This document shows, piece by piece, positions 1 through 11,303 of a DNA stretch of 64,000 nucleotides. The notes under the pieces were generated by a model that ran no database searches, was not told where the DNA came from, and saw nothing but the letters and a program-made list of their open reading frames with translations. The translations under genes and the position numbers were made by a program. Position 1 is the first letter of the stretch, and every line of letters starts with the position of its first letter. The stretch comes from Coriaria nepalensis (lineage: Eukaryota > Streptophyta > Magnoliopsida > Cucurbitales > Coriariaceae): NCBI GenBank assembly GCA_027186245.1, contig CP114481.1, positions 32,023,501 to 32,087,500 of the forward strand, read 5' to 3'.

Positions 1-1157
1 GTGCATAACTTGCAAATGTTCATTGCAAGGAAAGTGTGCATTCGTTTAAAATTAAAATCATTTCAATGAGTCCTTTCAAGTCAATAACTTATTTCGAAGC
101 AAGTCGAACAAAATCTAATTTTGCACTACAGACATAACTTTTGTGCATAACTTGCAAATGATCATTGCAAGGAAGGTGTGCATTCGTTTAACCTTAAAAT
201 CATTTCAATGAGTCCTTTCAAGTCAATAACTTATTTCGGAGCAAGTCGAACGAATTCTAGTTTTGCACTACAGACATAACTTTTGTGCATAACTTGCAAA
301 TGATCATTGCAAGGAAAGTGTGCATTCGTTTAAGGAAAGTGTGCATTCGTTTAAAATTAAAATCATTTCAATAAGTCCTTTCAAGTCAATAACTTATTTC
401 GAAGCAAGTCGAACGAATTCTAATTTTGCACTACAGACATAACTTTTGTGCATAACTTGCAAATGATCATTGCAAGGGAAGTGTGCATTCGTTTAACCTT
501 AAAATCATTTCAATGAGTCATTTCAAGTCAATAACTTATTTCAAAGCAATTCGAACGAATTCTAGTTTTGCACTACAGAGACAACTATTGTGCATAACTT
601 GCAAATGATCATTGCAAGGAAAGTCTGCATTCGTGTAAAATTAAAATCATTTCAATGAGTCCTTTCAAGTCAATAACTTATTTCAAAGCAATTCGAACGA
701 ATTCTAGTTTTGCACTACAGACATAACTTTTGTGCATAACTTGCAAATGATCATTGCAAAGAAAGTGTGCATTCGTTTAACCTTAAAATCATTTCAATGA
801 GTCGTTTCAAGTCAATAACTTATTTCAAAGCAATTCGAACGAATTCTAGTTTTGCACTACAGAGACAACTTTTGTGCATAACTTGCAAATGATCATTGCA
901 TGGAAAGTGTGCATTCGTTTAAAATTAAAATCATTTCAATGAGTCATTTCAAGTCAATAACTTATTTCGAAGCAATTCGAACGAATTCTAGTTTTGCACT
1001 ACAGAGACAACTTTTGTGCATAACTTGCGAATGATCATTGCAAGGAAAGTGCGCATTCGTTTAACCTTAAAATCTTTTCAATGAGTCATTTCAAGTCAAT
1101 AACTTATTTCAAAGCAATTCGAACGAATTGTAGTTTTGCACTACAGAGACAACTTTT
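1..1157 (+). repeat. 8-unit HOR copy a1-a8 (1157 bp)
   Basis: Units start at 1, 143, 285, 448, 590, 732, 874 and 1016. Markers are: a1 tgttcatt with aacaaaatctaa; a2 ggaaggtg and cggag; a3 a 21-bp duplication with aataagtc; a4 aagggaag; a5 tctgcattcgtgt; a6 aaagaaag and gtcgttt; a7 catggaaag; a8 gcgaatg, tgcgcattcg and gaattgtag. The length is 7 x 142 plus 163. A second copy of the same eight units lies at 4587-5743, and its a7 differs by gtccttt against gtcattt. Confidence 0.93.
311..352 (+). repeat. 21-bp tandem duplication inside unit a3 (first of ten)
   Basis: A 21-bp block beginning aaggaaagtg and ending cattcgttt occurs twice in tandem at 311-331 and 332-352, making the unit 163 bp. 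The added block recurs at 2767, 4918, 9483, 14333, 16058, 18635, 21354, 22653 and 25370. Nine of the ten lie in a3-type units (ttaaaatt, aataagtc); the one at 9483 is in a type B unit. All lie left of 25.4 kb. Confidence 0.95.
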
Positions 1158-2435
1158 GTGCATAACTTGCAAATGTTCATTGCAAGGAAAGTGTGCATTC
1201 GTTTAAAATTAAAATCATTTCAATGAGTCCTTTCAAGTCAATAACTTATTTCGAAGCAAGTCGAACAAAATCTAATTTTGCACTACAGACATAACTTTTG
1301 TGCATAACTTGCAAATGATCATTGCAAGGAAGGTGTGCATTCGTTTAACCTTAAAATCATTTCAATGAGTCCTTTCAAGTCAATAACTTATTTTGGAGCA
1401 AGTCGAACGAATTCTAGTTTTGCACTACAGACATAACTTTTGTGCATAACTTGCAAATGATCATTGCAAGGAAAGTGTGCATTTGTTTAAAATTAAAATC
1501 ATTTCAATGAGTCCTTTCAAGTCAATAACTTATTTCGAAGCAAGTCGATCGAATTCTAGTTTTGCACTACAGAGACAACTTTTGTGCATAACTTGCAAAT
1601 GATCATTGCAAGGAAAGTGTGCATTCGTTTAACCTTAAAGTCATTTCAATGAGTCATTTCAAGTCGATAACTTATTTCAAAGCAATTCGAACGAATTCTA
1701 GTTTTGCACTACAGAGACAACTTTTGTCCATAACTTGCAAATGATCATTGCAAGGAAAGTGTGCATTCGTTTAAAATTAAAATCATTTCAATGAGTCATT
1801 TCAAGTCAATGACTTATTTCGAAGCAATTCGAACGAATTCTAGTTTTGCACTACAAAGACAACTTTTGTGCATAACTTGCAAATGATCATTGCAAGGAAA
1901 GTGTGCATTCGTTTAAAATTAAAATCATTTCAATGAGTCCTTTCAAGTCAATAACTTATTTCGAAGCAAGTCGAACAAATTCTAATTTTGCACTACAGAC
2001 ATAACTTTTGTGCATAACTTGCAAATGATCATTGCAAGGGAAGTGTGCATTCGTTTAACCTTAAAATCATTTCAATGAGTCATTTCAAGTCAATAACTTA
2101 TTTCAAAGCAATTCGAACGAATTCTAGTTTTGCACTACAGAGACAACTTTTGTGCATAACTTGCAAATGATCATTGCATGGAAAGTGTGCATTCGTTTAA
2201 AATTAAAATCATTTCAATGAGTCATTTCAAGTCAATAACTTATTTCGAAGCAATTCGAACGAATTCTAGTTTTGCACTACAGAGACAACTTTTGTGCATA
2301 ACTTGCGAATGATCATTGCAAGGAAAGTGCGCATTCGTTTAACCTTAAAATCCTTTCAATGAGTCATTTCAAGTCAATAACTTATTTCAAAGCAATTCGA
2401 ACGAATTGTAGTTTTGCACTACAGAGACAACTTTT
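1158..2435 (+). repeat. Nine-unit mosaic HOR block (1278 bp)
   Basis: Units start at 1158 and every 142 bases after it. The order is a1, an a2 variant with ttttggag, then b1 (catttgttt, cgatcg), b2 (ttaaagtc, gtcgataac, ending gtcc), b3 (starts gtccataac, has caatgac and aaagac), b4 (caaattctaa), a4, a7 and a8. The b1-b2-b3 trio recurs in the 709-bp HORs near 23.6 and 26.3 kb. The block looks like an a-cassette whose a3 to a6 were exchanged for b units. Confidence 0.88.
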
Positions 2436-3166
2436 GTGCATAACTTGCAAATGTTCATTGCAAGGAAAGTGTGCATTCGTTTAAAATTAAAATCATTTCA
2501 ATGAGTCCTTTCAAGTCAATAACTTATTTCGAAGCAAGTCGAACAAAATCTAATTTTGCACTACAGACATAACTTTTGTGCATAACTTGCAAATGATCAT
2601 TGCAAGGAAGGTGTGCATTCGTTTAACCTTAAAATCATTTCAATGAGTCCTTTCAAGTCAATAACTTATTTCGGAGCAAGTCGAACGAATTCTAGTTTTG
2701 CACTACAGACATAACTTTTGTGCATAACTTGCAAATGATCATTGCAAGGAAAGTGTGCATTCGTTTAAGGAAAGTGTGCATTCGTTTAAAATTAAAATCA
2801 TTTCAATAAGTCCTTTCAAGTCAATAACTTATTTCGAAGCAAGTCGAACGAATTCTAATTTTGCACTACAGACATAACTTTTGTGCATAACTTGCAAATG
2901 ATCATTGCAAGGGAAGTGTGCATTCGTTTAACCTTAAAATCATTTCAATGAGTCATTTCAAGTCAATAAATTATTTCAAAGCAATTCGAACGAATTCTAG
3001 TTTTGCACTACAGAGACAACTATTGTGCATAACTTGCAAATGATCATTGCAAGGAAAGTCTGCATTCGTGTAAAATTAAAATCATTTCAATGAGTCCTTT
3101 CAAGTCAATAACTTATTTCAAAGCAATTCGAACGAATTCTAGTTTTGCACTACAGACATAACTTTT
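2436..3166 (+). repeat. Cassette a1-a5, truncated copy
   Basis: Units start at 2436, 2578, 2720 (163 bp with the 21-bp block), 2883 and 3025. They repeat a1 to a5 of the first 8-mer closely. After a5 the sequence switches to cgtattc-type units, so a6 is missing; a7 and a8 reappear only at 4303. Confidence 0.9.
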
Positions 3167-4302
3167 GTACATAACTTGCAAATGATCATTGCAAAGAAAG
3201 TGTGCATTCGTTTAACCTTAAAATCATTTCAATGAGTCATTTCAAGTCAATAACTTATTTTAAAGCAAGTCGAACGTATTCTAGTTTTGCACTACAGACA
3301 CAACTTTGGGGCATAACTTGCAAATGATCCTTGCAACGAAAGTGTGCATTCTTTTAACCTTAAAATCATTTCAATGAGTCATTTCAAGTCAATAACTTAT
3401 TTCAAAGCAATTCGAACGAATTGTAGTTTTGCACTACAGAGACAACTTTTGTGCATAACTTGCAAATGATCATTGCAAGGAAAGTGTGCATTCGTTTAAA
3501 ATTAAAATCATTTCAATGAGTCCTTTCAAGTCAATAACTTATTTCGAAGCAAGTCGAACGAATTCTAATTTTGCACTATAGACATAACTTTTGTGCATAA
3601 CTTGCAAATGATCAGTGCAAGGGAAGTGTGCATTCGTTTAACCTTAAAATCATTTCAATGAGTCATTTCAAGTCAATAACTTATTTCAAAGCAATTCGAA
3701 CGTATTCTAGTTTTGCACTACAGACACAACTTTTGTGCATAACTTGCAAATGATCATTGCAAGGAAAGTCTGCATTCGTGTAAAATTAAAATCATTTCAA
3801 TGAGTCCTTTCAAGTCAATAACTTATTTCAAAGCAATTCGAAAGAATTCTAGTTTTGCACTACAGACATAACTTTTGTGCATAACTTGCAAATGATCATT
3901 GCAAAGAGAGTGTGCATTCATTTAACCTTAAAATCATTTCAATGAGTCATTTCAAGTCAATAACTTATTTCAAAGCAAGTCGAACGTATTCTAGTTTTGC
4001 ACTACAGACACAACTTTGGTGCATAACTTGCAAATGATCCTTGCAACGAAAGTGTGCATTCGTTTAACCTTAAAATCATTTCAAAGAGTCATTTCAAGTC
4101 AATAACTTATTTCATAGCAAGTCGAACGTATTCTAGTTTTGCACTACAGACACAACTTTTGTGCATAACTTGCAAATGATCATTGCAAGGAAAGTGCGCA
4201 TTCGTTTAACCTTAAAATCTTTTCAATGAGTCATTTCAGGTCAATAACTTATTTCAAAGCAATTCGAACGAATTCTAGTTTTGCACTACAGAGACAACTT
4301 TT
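3167..4302 (+). repeat. Eight-unit block of cgtattc and gatcctt units
   Basis: The first part, about 3167-3690, is duplicated at about 9884-10407 (offset 6717). Shared rare markers are the unit start gtacataac, gggcataac with gatccttgcaacg, and gatcagtgc. The second part, 3735-4302, is duplicated at 11304-11871, sharing cgaaagaattc, gagagtgtgc and tttcaaagagtc. The offset 6717 equals 47 units plus two 21-bp blocks plus one base, which matches the indels I see in between. Confidence 0.88.
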
Positions 4303-4586
4303 GTGCATAACTTGCAAATGATCATTGCATGGAAAGTGTGCATTCGTTTAAAATTAAAATCATTTCAATGAGTCATTTCAAGTCAATAACTTATTTCGAA
4401 GCAATTCGAACGAATTCTAGTTTTGCACTACAGAGACAACTTTTGTGCATAACTTGCGAATGATCATTGCAAGGAAAGTGCGCATTCGTTTAACCTTAAA
4501 ATCTTTTCAATGAGTCATTTCAAGTCAATAACTTATTTCAAAGCAATTCGAACGAATTGTAGTTTTGCACTACAGAGACAACTTTT

Positions 4587-6311
4587 GTGCATAACTTGCA
4601 AATGTTCATTGCAAGGAAAGTGTGCATTCGTTTAAAATTAAAATCATTTCAATGAGTCCTTTCAAGTCAATAACTTATTTCGAAGCAAGTCGAACAAAAT
4701 CTAATTTTGCACTACAGACATAACTTTTGTGCATAACTTGCAAATGATCATTGCAAGGAAGGTGTGCATTCGTTTAACCTTAAAATCATTTCAATGAGTC
4801 CTTTCAAGTCAATAACTTATTTCGGAGCAAGTCGAACGAATTCTAGTTTTGCACTACAGACATAACTTTTGTGCATAACTTGCAAATGATCATTGCAAGG
4901 AAAGTGTGCATTCGTTTAAGGAAAGTGTGCATTCGTTTAAAATTAAAATCATTTCAATAAGTCCTTTCAAGTCAATAACTTATTTCGAAGCAAGTCGAAC
5001 GAATTCTAATTTTGCACTACAGACATAACTTTTGTGCATAACTTGCAAATGATCATTGCAAGGGAAGTGTGCATTCGTTTAACCTTAAAATCATTTCAAT
5101 GAGTCATTTCAAGTCAATAACTTATTTCAAAGCAATTCGAACGAATTCTAGTTTTGCACTACAGAGACAACTATTGTGCATAACTTGCAAATGATCATTG
5201 CAAGGAAAGTCTGCATTCGTGTAAAATTAAAATCATTTCAATGAGTCCTTTCAAGTCAATAACTTATTTCAAAGCAATTCGAACGAATTCTAGTTTTGCA
5301 CTACAGACATAACTTTTGTGCATAACTTGCAAATGATCATTGCAAAGAAAGTGTGCATTCGTTTAACCTTAAAATCATTTCAATGAGTCGTTTCAAGTCA
5401 ATAACTTATTTCAAAGCAATTCGAACGAATTCTAGTTTTGCACTACAGAGACAACTTTTGTGCATAACTTGCAAATGATCATTGCATGGAAAGTGTGCAT
5501 TCGTTTAAAATTAAAATCATTTCAATGAGTCCTTTCAAGTCAATAACTTATTTCGAAGCAATTCGAACGAATTCTAGTTTTGCACTACAGAGACAACTTT
5601 TGTGCATAACTTGCGAATGATCATTGCAAGGAAAGTGCGCATTCGTTTAACCTTAAAATCTTTTCAATGAGTCATTTCAAGTCAATAACTTATTTCAAAG
5701 CAATTCGAACGAATTGTAGTTTTGCACTACAGAGACAACTTTTGTGCATAACTTGCAAATGTTCATTGCAAGGAAAGTGTGCATTCGTTTAAAATTAAAA
5801 TCATTTCAATGAGTCCTTTCAAGTCAATAACTTATTTCGAAGCAAGTCGAACAAAATCTAATTTTGCACTACAGACATAACTTTTGTGCATAACTTGCAA
5901 ATGATCATTGCAAGGAAGGTGTGCATTCGTTTAACCTTAAAATCATTTCAATGAGTCCTTTCAAGTCAATAACTTATTTTGGAGCAAGTCGAACGAATTC
6001 TAGTTTTGCACTACAGACATAACTTTTGTGCATAACTTGCAAATGATCATTGCAAGGAAAGTGTGCATTTGTTTAAAATTAAAATCATTTCAATGAGTCC
6101 TTTCAAGTCAATAACTTATTTCGAAGCAAGTCGATCGAATTCTAGTTTTGCACTACAGAGACAACTTTTGTGCATAACTTGCAAATGATCATTGCAAGGA
6201 AAGTGTGCATTCGTTTAACCTTAAAGTCATTTCAATGAGTCATTTCAAGTCGATAACTTATTTCAAAGCAATTCGAACGAATTCTAGTTTTGCACTACAG
6301 AGACAACTTTT
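4587..6311 (+). repeat. Segmental duplicate of 1-1725 (offset 4586)
   Basis: Twelve units repeat the order a1-a8, a1, a2 variant, b1, b2 seen at 1-1725, including the 21-bp block at 4918 and the rare ttttggag, catttgttt and gtcgataac markers. Similarity in unit order stops at 6312, where an a5-type unit (tctgcattcgtgt) replaces b3. Units a7 and a8 at 4303-4586 precede it, so the duplicated tract probably extends left of the window. Confidence 0.9.
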
Positions 6312-7163
6312 GTCCATAACTTGCAAATGATCATTGCAAGGAAAGTCTGCATTCGTGTAAAATTAAAATCATTTCAATGAGTCCTTTCAAGTCAATAACT
6401 TATTTCAAAGCAATTCGAACGAATTCTAGTTTTGCACTACAGAGACAACTTTTGTGCATAACTTGCAAATGTTCATTGCAAGGAAAGTGTGCATTCGTTT
6501 AAAATTAAAATCATTTCAATGAGTCCTTTCAAGTCAATAACTTATTTCGAAGCAAGTCGAACAAAATCTAATTTTGCACTACAGACATAACTTTTGTGCA
6601 TAACTTGCAAATGATCATTGCAAGGAAGGTGTGCATTCGTTTAACCTTAAAATCATTTCAATGAGTCCTTTCAAGTCAATAACTTATTTTGGAGCAAGTC
6701 GAACGAATTCTAGTTTTGCACTACAAAGACAACTTTTGTGCATAACTTGCAAATGATCATTGCAAGGAAAGTGTGCATTCGTTTAAAATTAAAATCATTT
6801 CAATGAGTCCTTTCAAGTCAATAACTTATTTCGAAGCAAGTCGAACAAATTCTAATTTTGCACTACAGACATAACTTTTGTGCATAACTTGCAAATGATC
6901 ATTGCAAGGGAAGTGTGCATTCGTTTAACCTTAAAATCATTTCAATGAGTCATTTCAAGTCAATAACTTATTTCAAAGCAATTCGAACGAATTCTAGTTT
7001 TGCACTACAGAGACAACTTTTGTGCATAACTTGCAAATGATCATTGCAAGGAAAGTCTGCATTCGTGTAAAATTAAAATCATTTCAATGAGTCCTTTCAA
7101 GTCAATAACTTATTTCAAAGCAATTCGAACGAATTCTAGTTTTGCACTACAGACATAACTTTT
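6312..7163 (+). repeat. Six-unit mosaic transition block
   Basis: The order is an a5-type unit starting gtccataac, a1 (6454), a fused unit at 6596 beginning like the a2 variant and ending with the aaagac of b3, then b4, a4 and a5. The fused unit at 6596-6737 is a clear within-unit recombination product. Confidence 0.85.
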
Positions 7164-8157
7164 GTGCATAACTTGCAAATGATCATTGCAAAGAAAGTGT
7201 GCATTCGTTTAACCTTAAAATCATTTCAATGAGTCATTTCAAGTCAATAACTTATTTCATAGCAAGTCGAACGTATTCTAGTTTTGCACTACAGACACAA
7301 CTTTTGTGCATAACTTGCAAATGATCATTGCAAGGAAAGTGTGCATTCGTTTAAAATTAAAATCATTTCAATGAGTCCTTTCAAGTCAATAACTTATTTC
7401 GGAGCAAGTCGAACGAATTCTAGTTTTGCACTACAGACATAACTTTTGTGCATAACTTGCAAATGATCATTGCAAGGAAAGTGTGCATTCGTTTAACCTT
7501 AAAATAATTTCAATGAGTCATTTCAAGTCAATAACTTATTTCAAAGCAAGTCGAACGTATTCTAGTTTTGCACTACAGACACAACTTCTGTGCATAACTT
7601 GCAAATGATCATTGCAAAGAAAATGTGCATTCGTTTAACCTTAAAATCATTTCAATGAGTCATTTCAAGTCAATAACTTATTTCAAAGCAATTCGAACGT
7701 ATTCTAGTTTTGCACTACAGACACAACTTTTGTGCATAACTTGCAAATGATCATTGCAAGGAAAGTCTGCATTCGTGTAAAATTAAAATCATTTCAATGA
7801 GTCCTTTCAAGTCAATAACTTATTTCAAACCAATTCGAACGAATTCTAGTTTTGCACTACAGACATAACTTTTGTGCATAACTTGCAAATGATCATTGCA
7901 AGGAAAGTGTGCATTCGTTTAACCTTAAAATCATTTCAATGAGTCATTTCAAGTCAATAACTTATTTCATAGCAAGTCGAACGTATTCTAGTTTTGCACT
8001 ACAGACACAACTTTTGTGTATAACTTGCAAATGATCATTGCAAGGAAGGTGTGCATTCGTTTAACCTTAAAATCATTTCAATGAGTCCTTCCAAGTCAAT
8101 AACTTATTTCGGAGCAAGTCGAACGAATTCTAGTTTTGCACTACAGACATAACTTTT
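7164..8157 (+). repeat. Seven units rich in cgtattc type
   Basis: Units start at 7164 and every 142 bases after it. Most lack the EcoRI site (cgtattc) and end gacacaac, some with ttctgtg. Interspersed are cggag/gacataac units at 7306 and 8016 and a tctgcattcgtgt unit at 7732. All are 142 bp and no outside sequence is present. Confidence 0.85.
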
Positions 8158-10167
8158 GTGCATAACTTGCAAATGATCATTGCAAGGAAAGTGTGCATTC
8201 GTTTAACCTTAAAATCATTTCAATGAGTCATTTCAAGTCAATAACTTATTTCAAAGCAAGTCGAAGGTATTCTAGTTTTGCACTACAGACACAACTTCTG
8301 TGCATAACTTGCAAATGATCATTGCAAAGAAAGTGTGCATTCGTTTACCCTTAAAATCATTTCAATGAGTCATTTCAAGTCAATAACTTATTTCAAAGCA
8401 ATTCGAACGAATTCTAGTTTTGCACTACAGACACAACTTTTGTGCATAACTTGCAAACGATCATTGCAAGGAAAGTGTGCATTCGTTTAACCTTAAAATC
8501 ATTTCAATGAGTCATTTCAAGTCAATAACTTATTTCAAAGCAAGTCGAACGTATTCTAGTTTTACACTACAGACACAACTTTGGTGCATAACTTGCAAAT
8601 GATCATTGCAAGGAAAGTATGCATTCGTTTAACCTTAAAATCATTTCAATGAGTCATTTCAAGTCAATAACTTATTTCGAAGCAAGTCGAACGTATTCTA
8701 GTTTTGCACTACAGACACAACTTTTGTGCATAATTTGCAAATGATCATTGCAAGGAAAGTCTGCATTCGTGTAAAATTAAAATCATTTCAATGAGTCCTT
8801 TCAAGTCAATAACTTATTCCAAAGCAATTCGAACGAATTCTAGTTTTGCACTACAGACATTACTTTTGTACATAACTTGCAAATGATCATTGCAAAGAAA
8901 GTGTGCATTCGTTTAACCTTAAAATCATTTCAATGAGTCATTTCAAGTCAATAACTTATTTCAAAGCAAGTCGAACGTATTCTAGTTTTGCACTACAGAC
9001 ACAACTTTGGTGCATAACTTGCAAATGATCCTTGCAACGAAAGTGTGCATTCGTTTAACCTTAAAATCATTTCAATAAGTCATTTCAAGTCAATAACTTA
9101 TTTCAAAGCAATTCGAACGAATTGTAGTTTTGCACTACAGACATAACTTTTGTGCATAACTTGCAAATGATCATTGCAAGGAAAGTGTGCATTCGTTTAA
9201 CCTTAAAATCATTTCAATGAGTCATTTCAAGTCAATAACTTATTTCAAAGCAAGTAGAACGTATTCTAGTTTTGCACTACAGACACAACTTCTGTGCATA
9301 ACTTGCAAATGATCATTGCAAAGAAAGTGTGCATTCGTTTACCCTTAAAATCATTTCAATGAGTCATTTCTAGTCAATAACTTATTTCAAAGCAATTCGA
9401 ACGAATTCTAGTTTTGCACTACAGACACAACTTTTGTGCATAACTTGCAAATGATCATTGCAAGGAAAGTGTGCATTCGTTTAAGGAAAGTGTGCATTCG
9501 TTTAACCTTAAAATCATTTCAATGAGTCATTTCAAGTCAATAACTTATTTCAAAGCAAGTCGAACGTATTCTAGTTTTACACCACAGACACAACTTTGGT
9601 GTATAACTTGCAAATGATCATTGCAAGGAAAGTATGCATTCGTTTAACCTTAAAATCACTTCAATTGAGTCATTTCAAGTCAATAACTTATTTCGAAGCA
9701 AGTCGAACGTATTCTAGTTTTGCACTACAGACACAACTTTTGTGCATAATTCGCGAATGATCATTGCAAGGAAAGTGTGCATTCGTGTAAAATTAAAATC
9801 ATTTCAATGAGTCCTTTCAAGTCAATAACTTATTTCAAAGCAATTCGAACGAATTCTAGTTTTGCACTACAGACATAACTTTTGTACATAACTTGCAAAT
9901 GATCATTGCAAAGAAAGTGTGCATTCGTTTAACCTTAAAATCATTTCAATGAGTCATTTCAAGTCAATAACTTATTTTAAAGCACGTCGAACGTATTCTA
10001 GTTTTGCACTACAGACACAACTTTGGGGCATAACTTGCAAATGATCCTTGCAACGAAAGTGTGCATTCGTTTAACCTTAAAATCATTTCAATGAGTCATT
10101 TCAAGTCAATAACTTATTTCAAAGCAATTCGAACAAATTGTAGTTTTGCACTACAGAGACAACTTTT
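8158..10167 (+). repeat. 7-unit HOR in two tandem copies (994 and 1016 bp)
   Basis: Copy 1 is 8158-9151 and copy 2 is 9152-10167. The shared marker order is ttctgtg; cgtttaccc; a B unit; gtatgcattcg; a gtgtaaaa unit with an altered start (cataatt); a gtacataac unit; and a gatccttgcaacg unit. Copy 2 is longer by 22 bases: a 21-bp block at 9483 and one extra t near 9665 (caattgag). Confidence 0.9.
9436..9598 (+). repeat. 163-bp type B unit with ectopic 21-bp duplication
   Basis: This unit has the same 21-bp duplication as the a3 units but the type B downstream sequence (ttaacctt, gtcattt, cgtattc). Its sister in the preceding HOR copy, 8442-8583, is a normal 142-bp unit. The block was therefore gained here after the HOR duplicated, or lost from the sister. 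Confidence 0.92.
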
Positions 10168-11303
10168 GTGCATAACTTGCAAATGATCATTGCAAGGAAA
10201 GTGTGCATTCGTTTAAAATTAAAATCATTTCAATGAGTCCTTTCAAGTCAATAACTTATTTCGAAGCAAGTCGAACGAATTCTAATTTTGCACTATAGAC
10301 ATAACTTTTGTGCATAACTTGCAAATGATCAGTGCAAGGGAAGTGTGCATTCGTTTAACCTTAAAATCATTTCAATGAGTCATTTCAAGTCAATAACTTA
10401 TTTCAAAGCAATTCGAACGAATTCTAGTTTTGCACTACAGAGACAACTTTTGTGCATAACTTGCAAATGATCCTTGCAATGAAAGTGTGCATTCGTTTAA
10501 CCTTAAAATCATTTCAATGAGTCATTTCAAGTCAATAACTTATTTCAAAGCAATTCGAACGAATTCTAGTTTTACACTACAGACACAACTTTGGTGCATA
10601 ACTTGCAAATGATCATTGCAAGGAAAGTATGCATTCGTTTAACCTTAAAATCATTTCAATGAGTCATTTCAAGTCAATAAGTTATTTCGAAGCAAGTCGA
10701 ACGTATTCTAGTTTTGCACTACAGACACAACTTTTGTGCATAACTTGCAAATGATCATTGCAAGGAAAGTCTGCCTTCGTGTAAAATTAAAATCATTTCA
10801 ATGAGTCCTTCCAAGTCAATAACTTATTTCAAAGCAATTCGAAGGAATTCTAGTTTTGCACTACAGACATAGCTTTTGTGCATAACTTGCAAATGATCAT
10901 TGCAAAGAAAGTGTGCATTCGTTTAATCTTAAAATCATTTCAATGAGTCATTTCAAGTCAATAACTTATTTCGGAGCAAGTCGAACGAATTCTAGTTTTG
11001 CACTACAGACATAACTTTTGTGCATAACTTGCAAATGATCATTGCAAGGAAAGTGTGCATTCGTTTAACCTTAAAATCATTTCAATGAGTAATTTCAAGT
11101 CAATAACTTATTTCAAAGCAAGTCGAACGTATTCTAGTTTTGCACTACAGACACAACTTCTGTGCATAACTTGCAAATGATCATTGCAAAGAAAGTGTGC
11201 ATTCGTTTAACCTTAAAATCGTTTCAATGAGTCATTTCAAGTCAATAACTTATTTCAAAGCAATTCGAACGTATTCTAGTTTTGCACTACAGACACAACT
11301 TTT
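10168..11303 (+). repeat. Eight-unit transition block
   Basis: Units start at 10168 and every 142 bases after it. The first part, to about 10407, continues the duplicate of 3451-3690 (marker gatcagtgc at 10310). Then follow gatccttgcaatg, gtatgcattcg, tctgccttcg with gaaggaattc and gacatagc (10736), a cggag unit, and two cgtattc units. The 10736 unit type recurs at 16884 and 17736. Confidence 0.82.
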
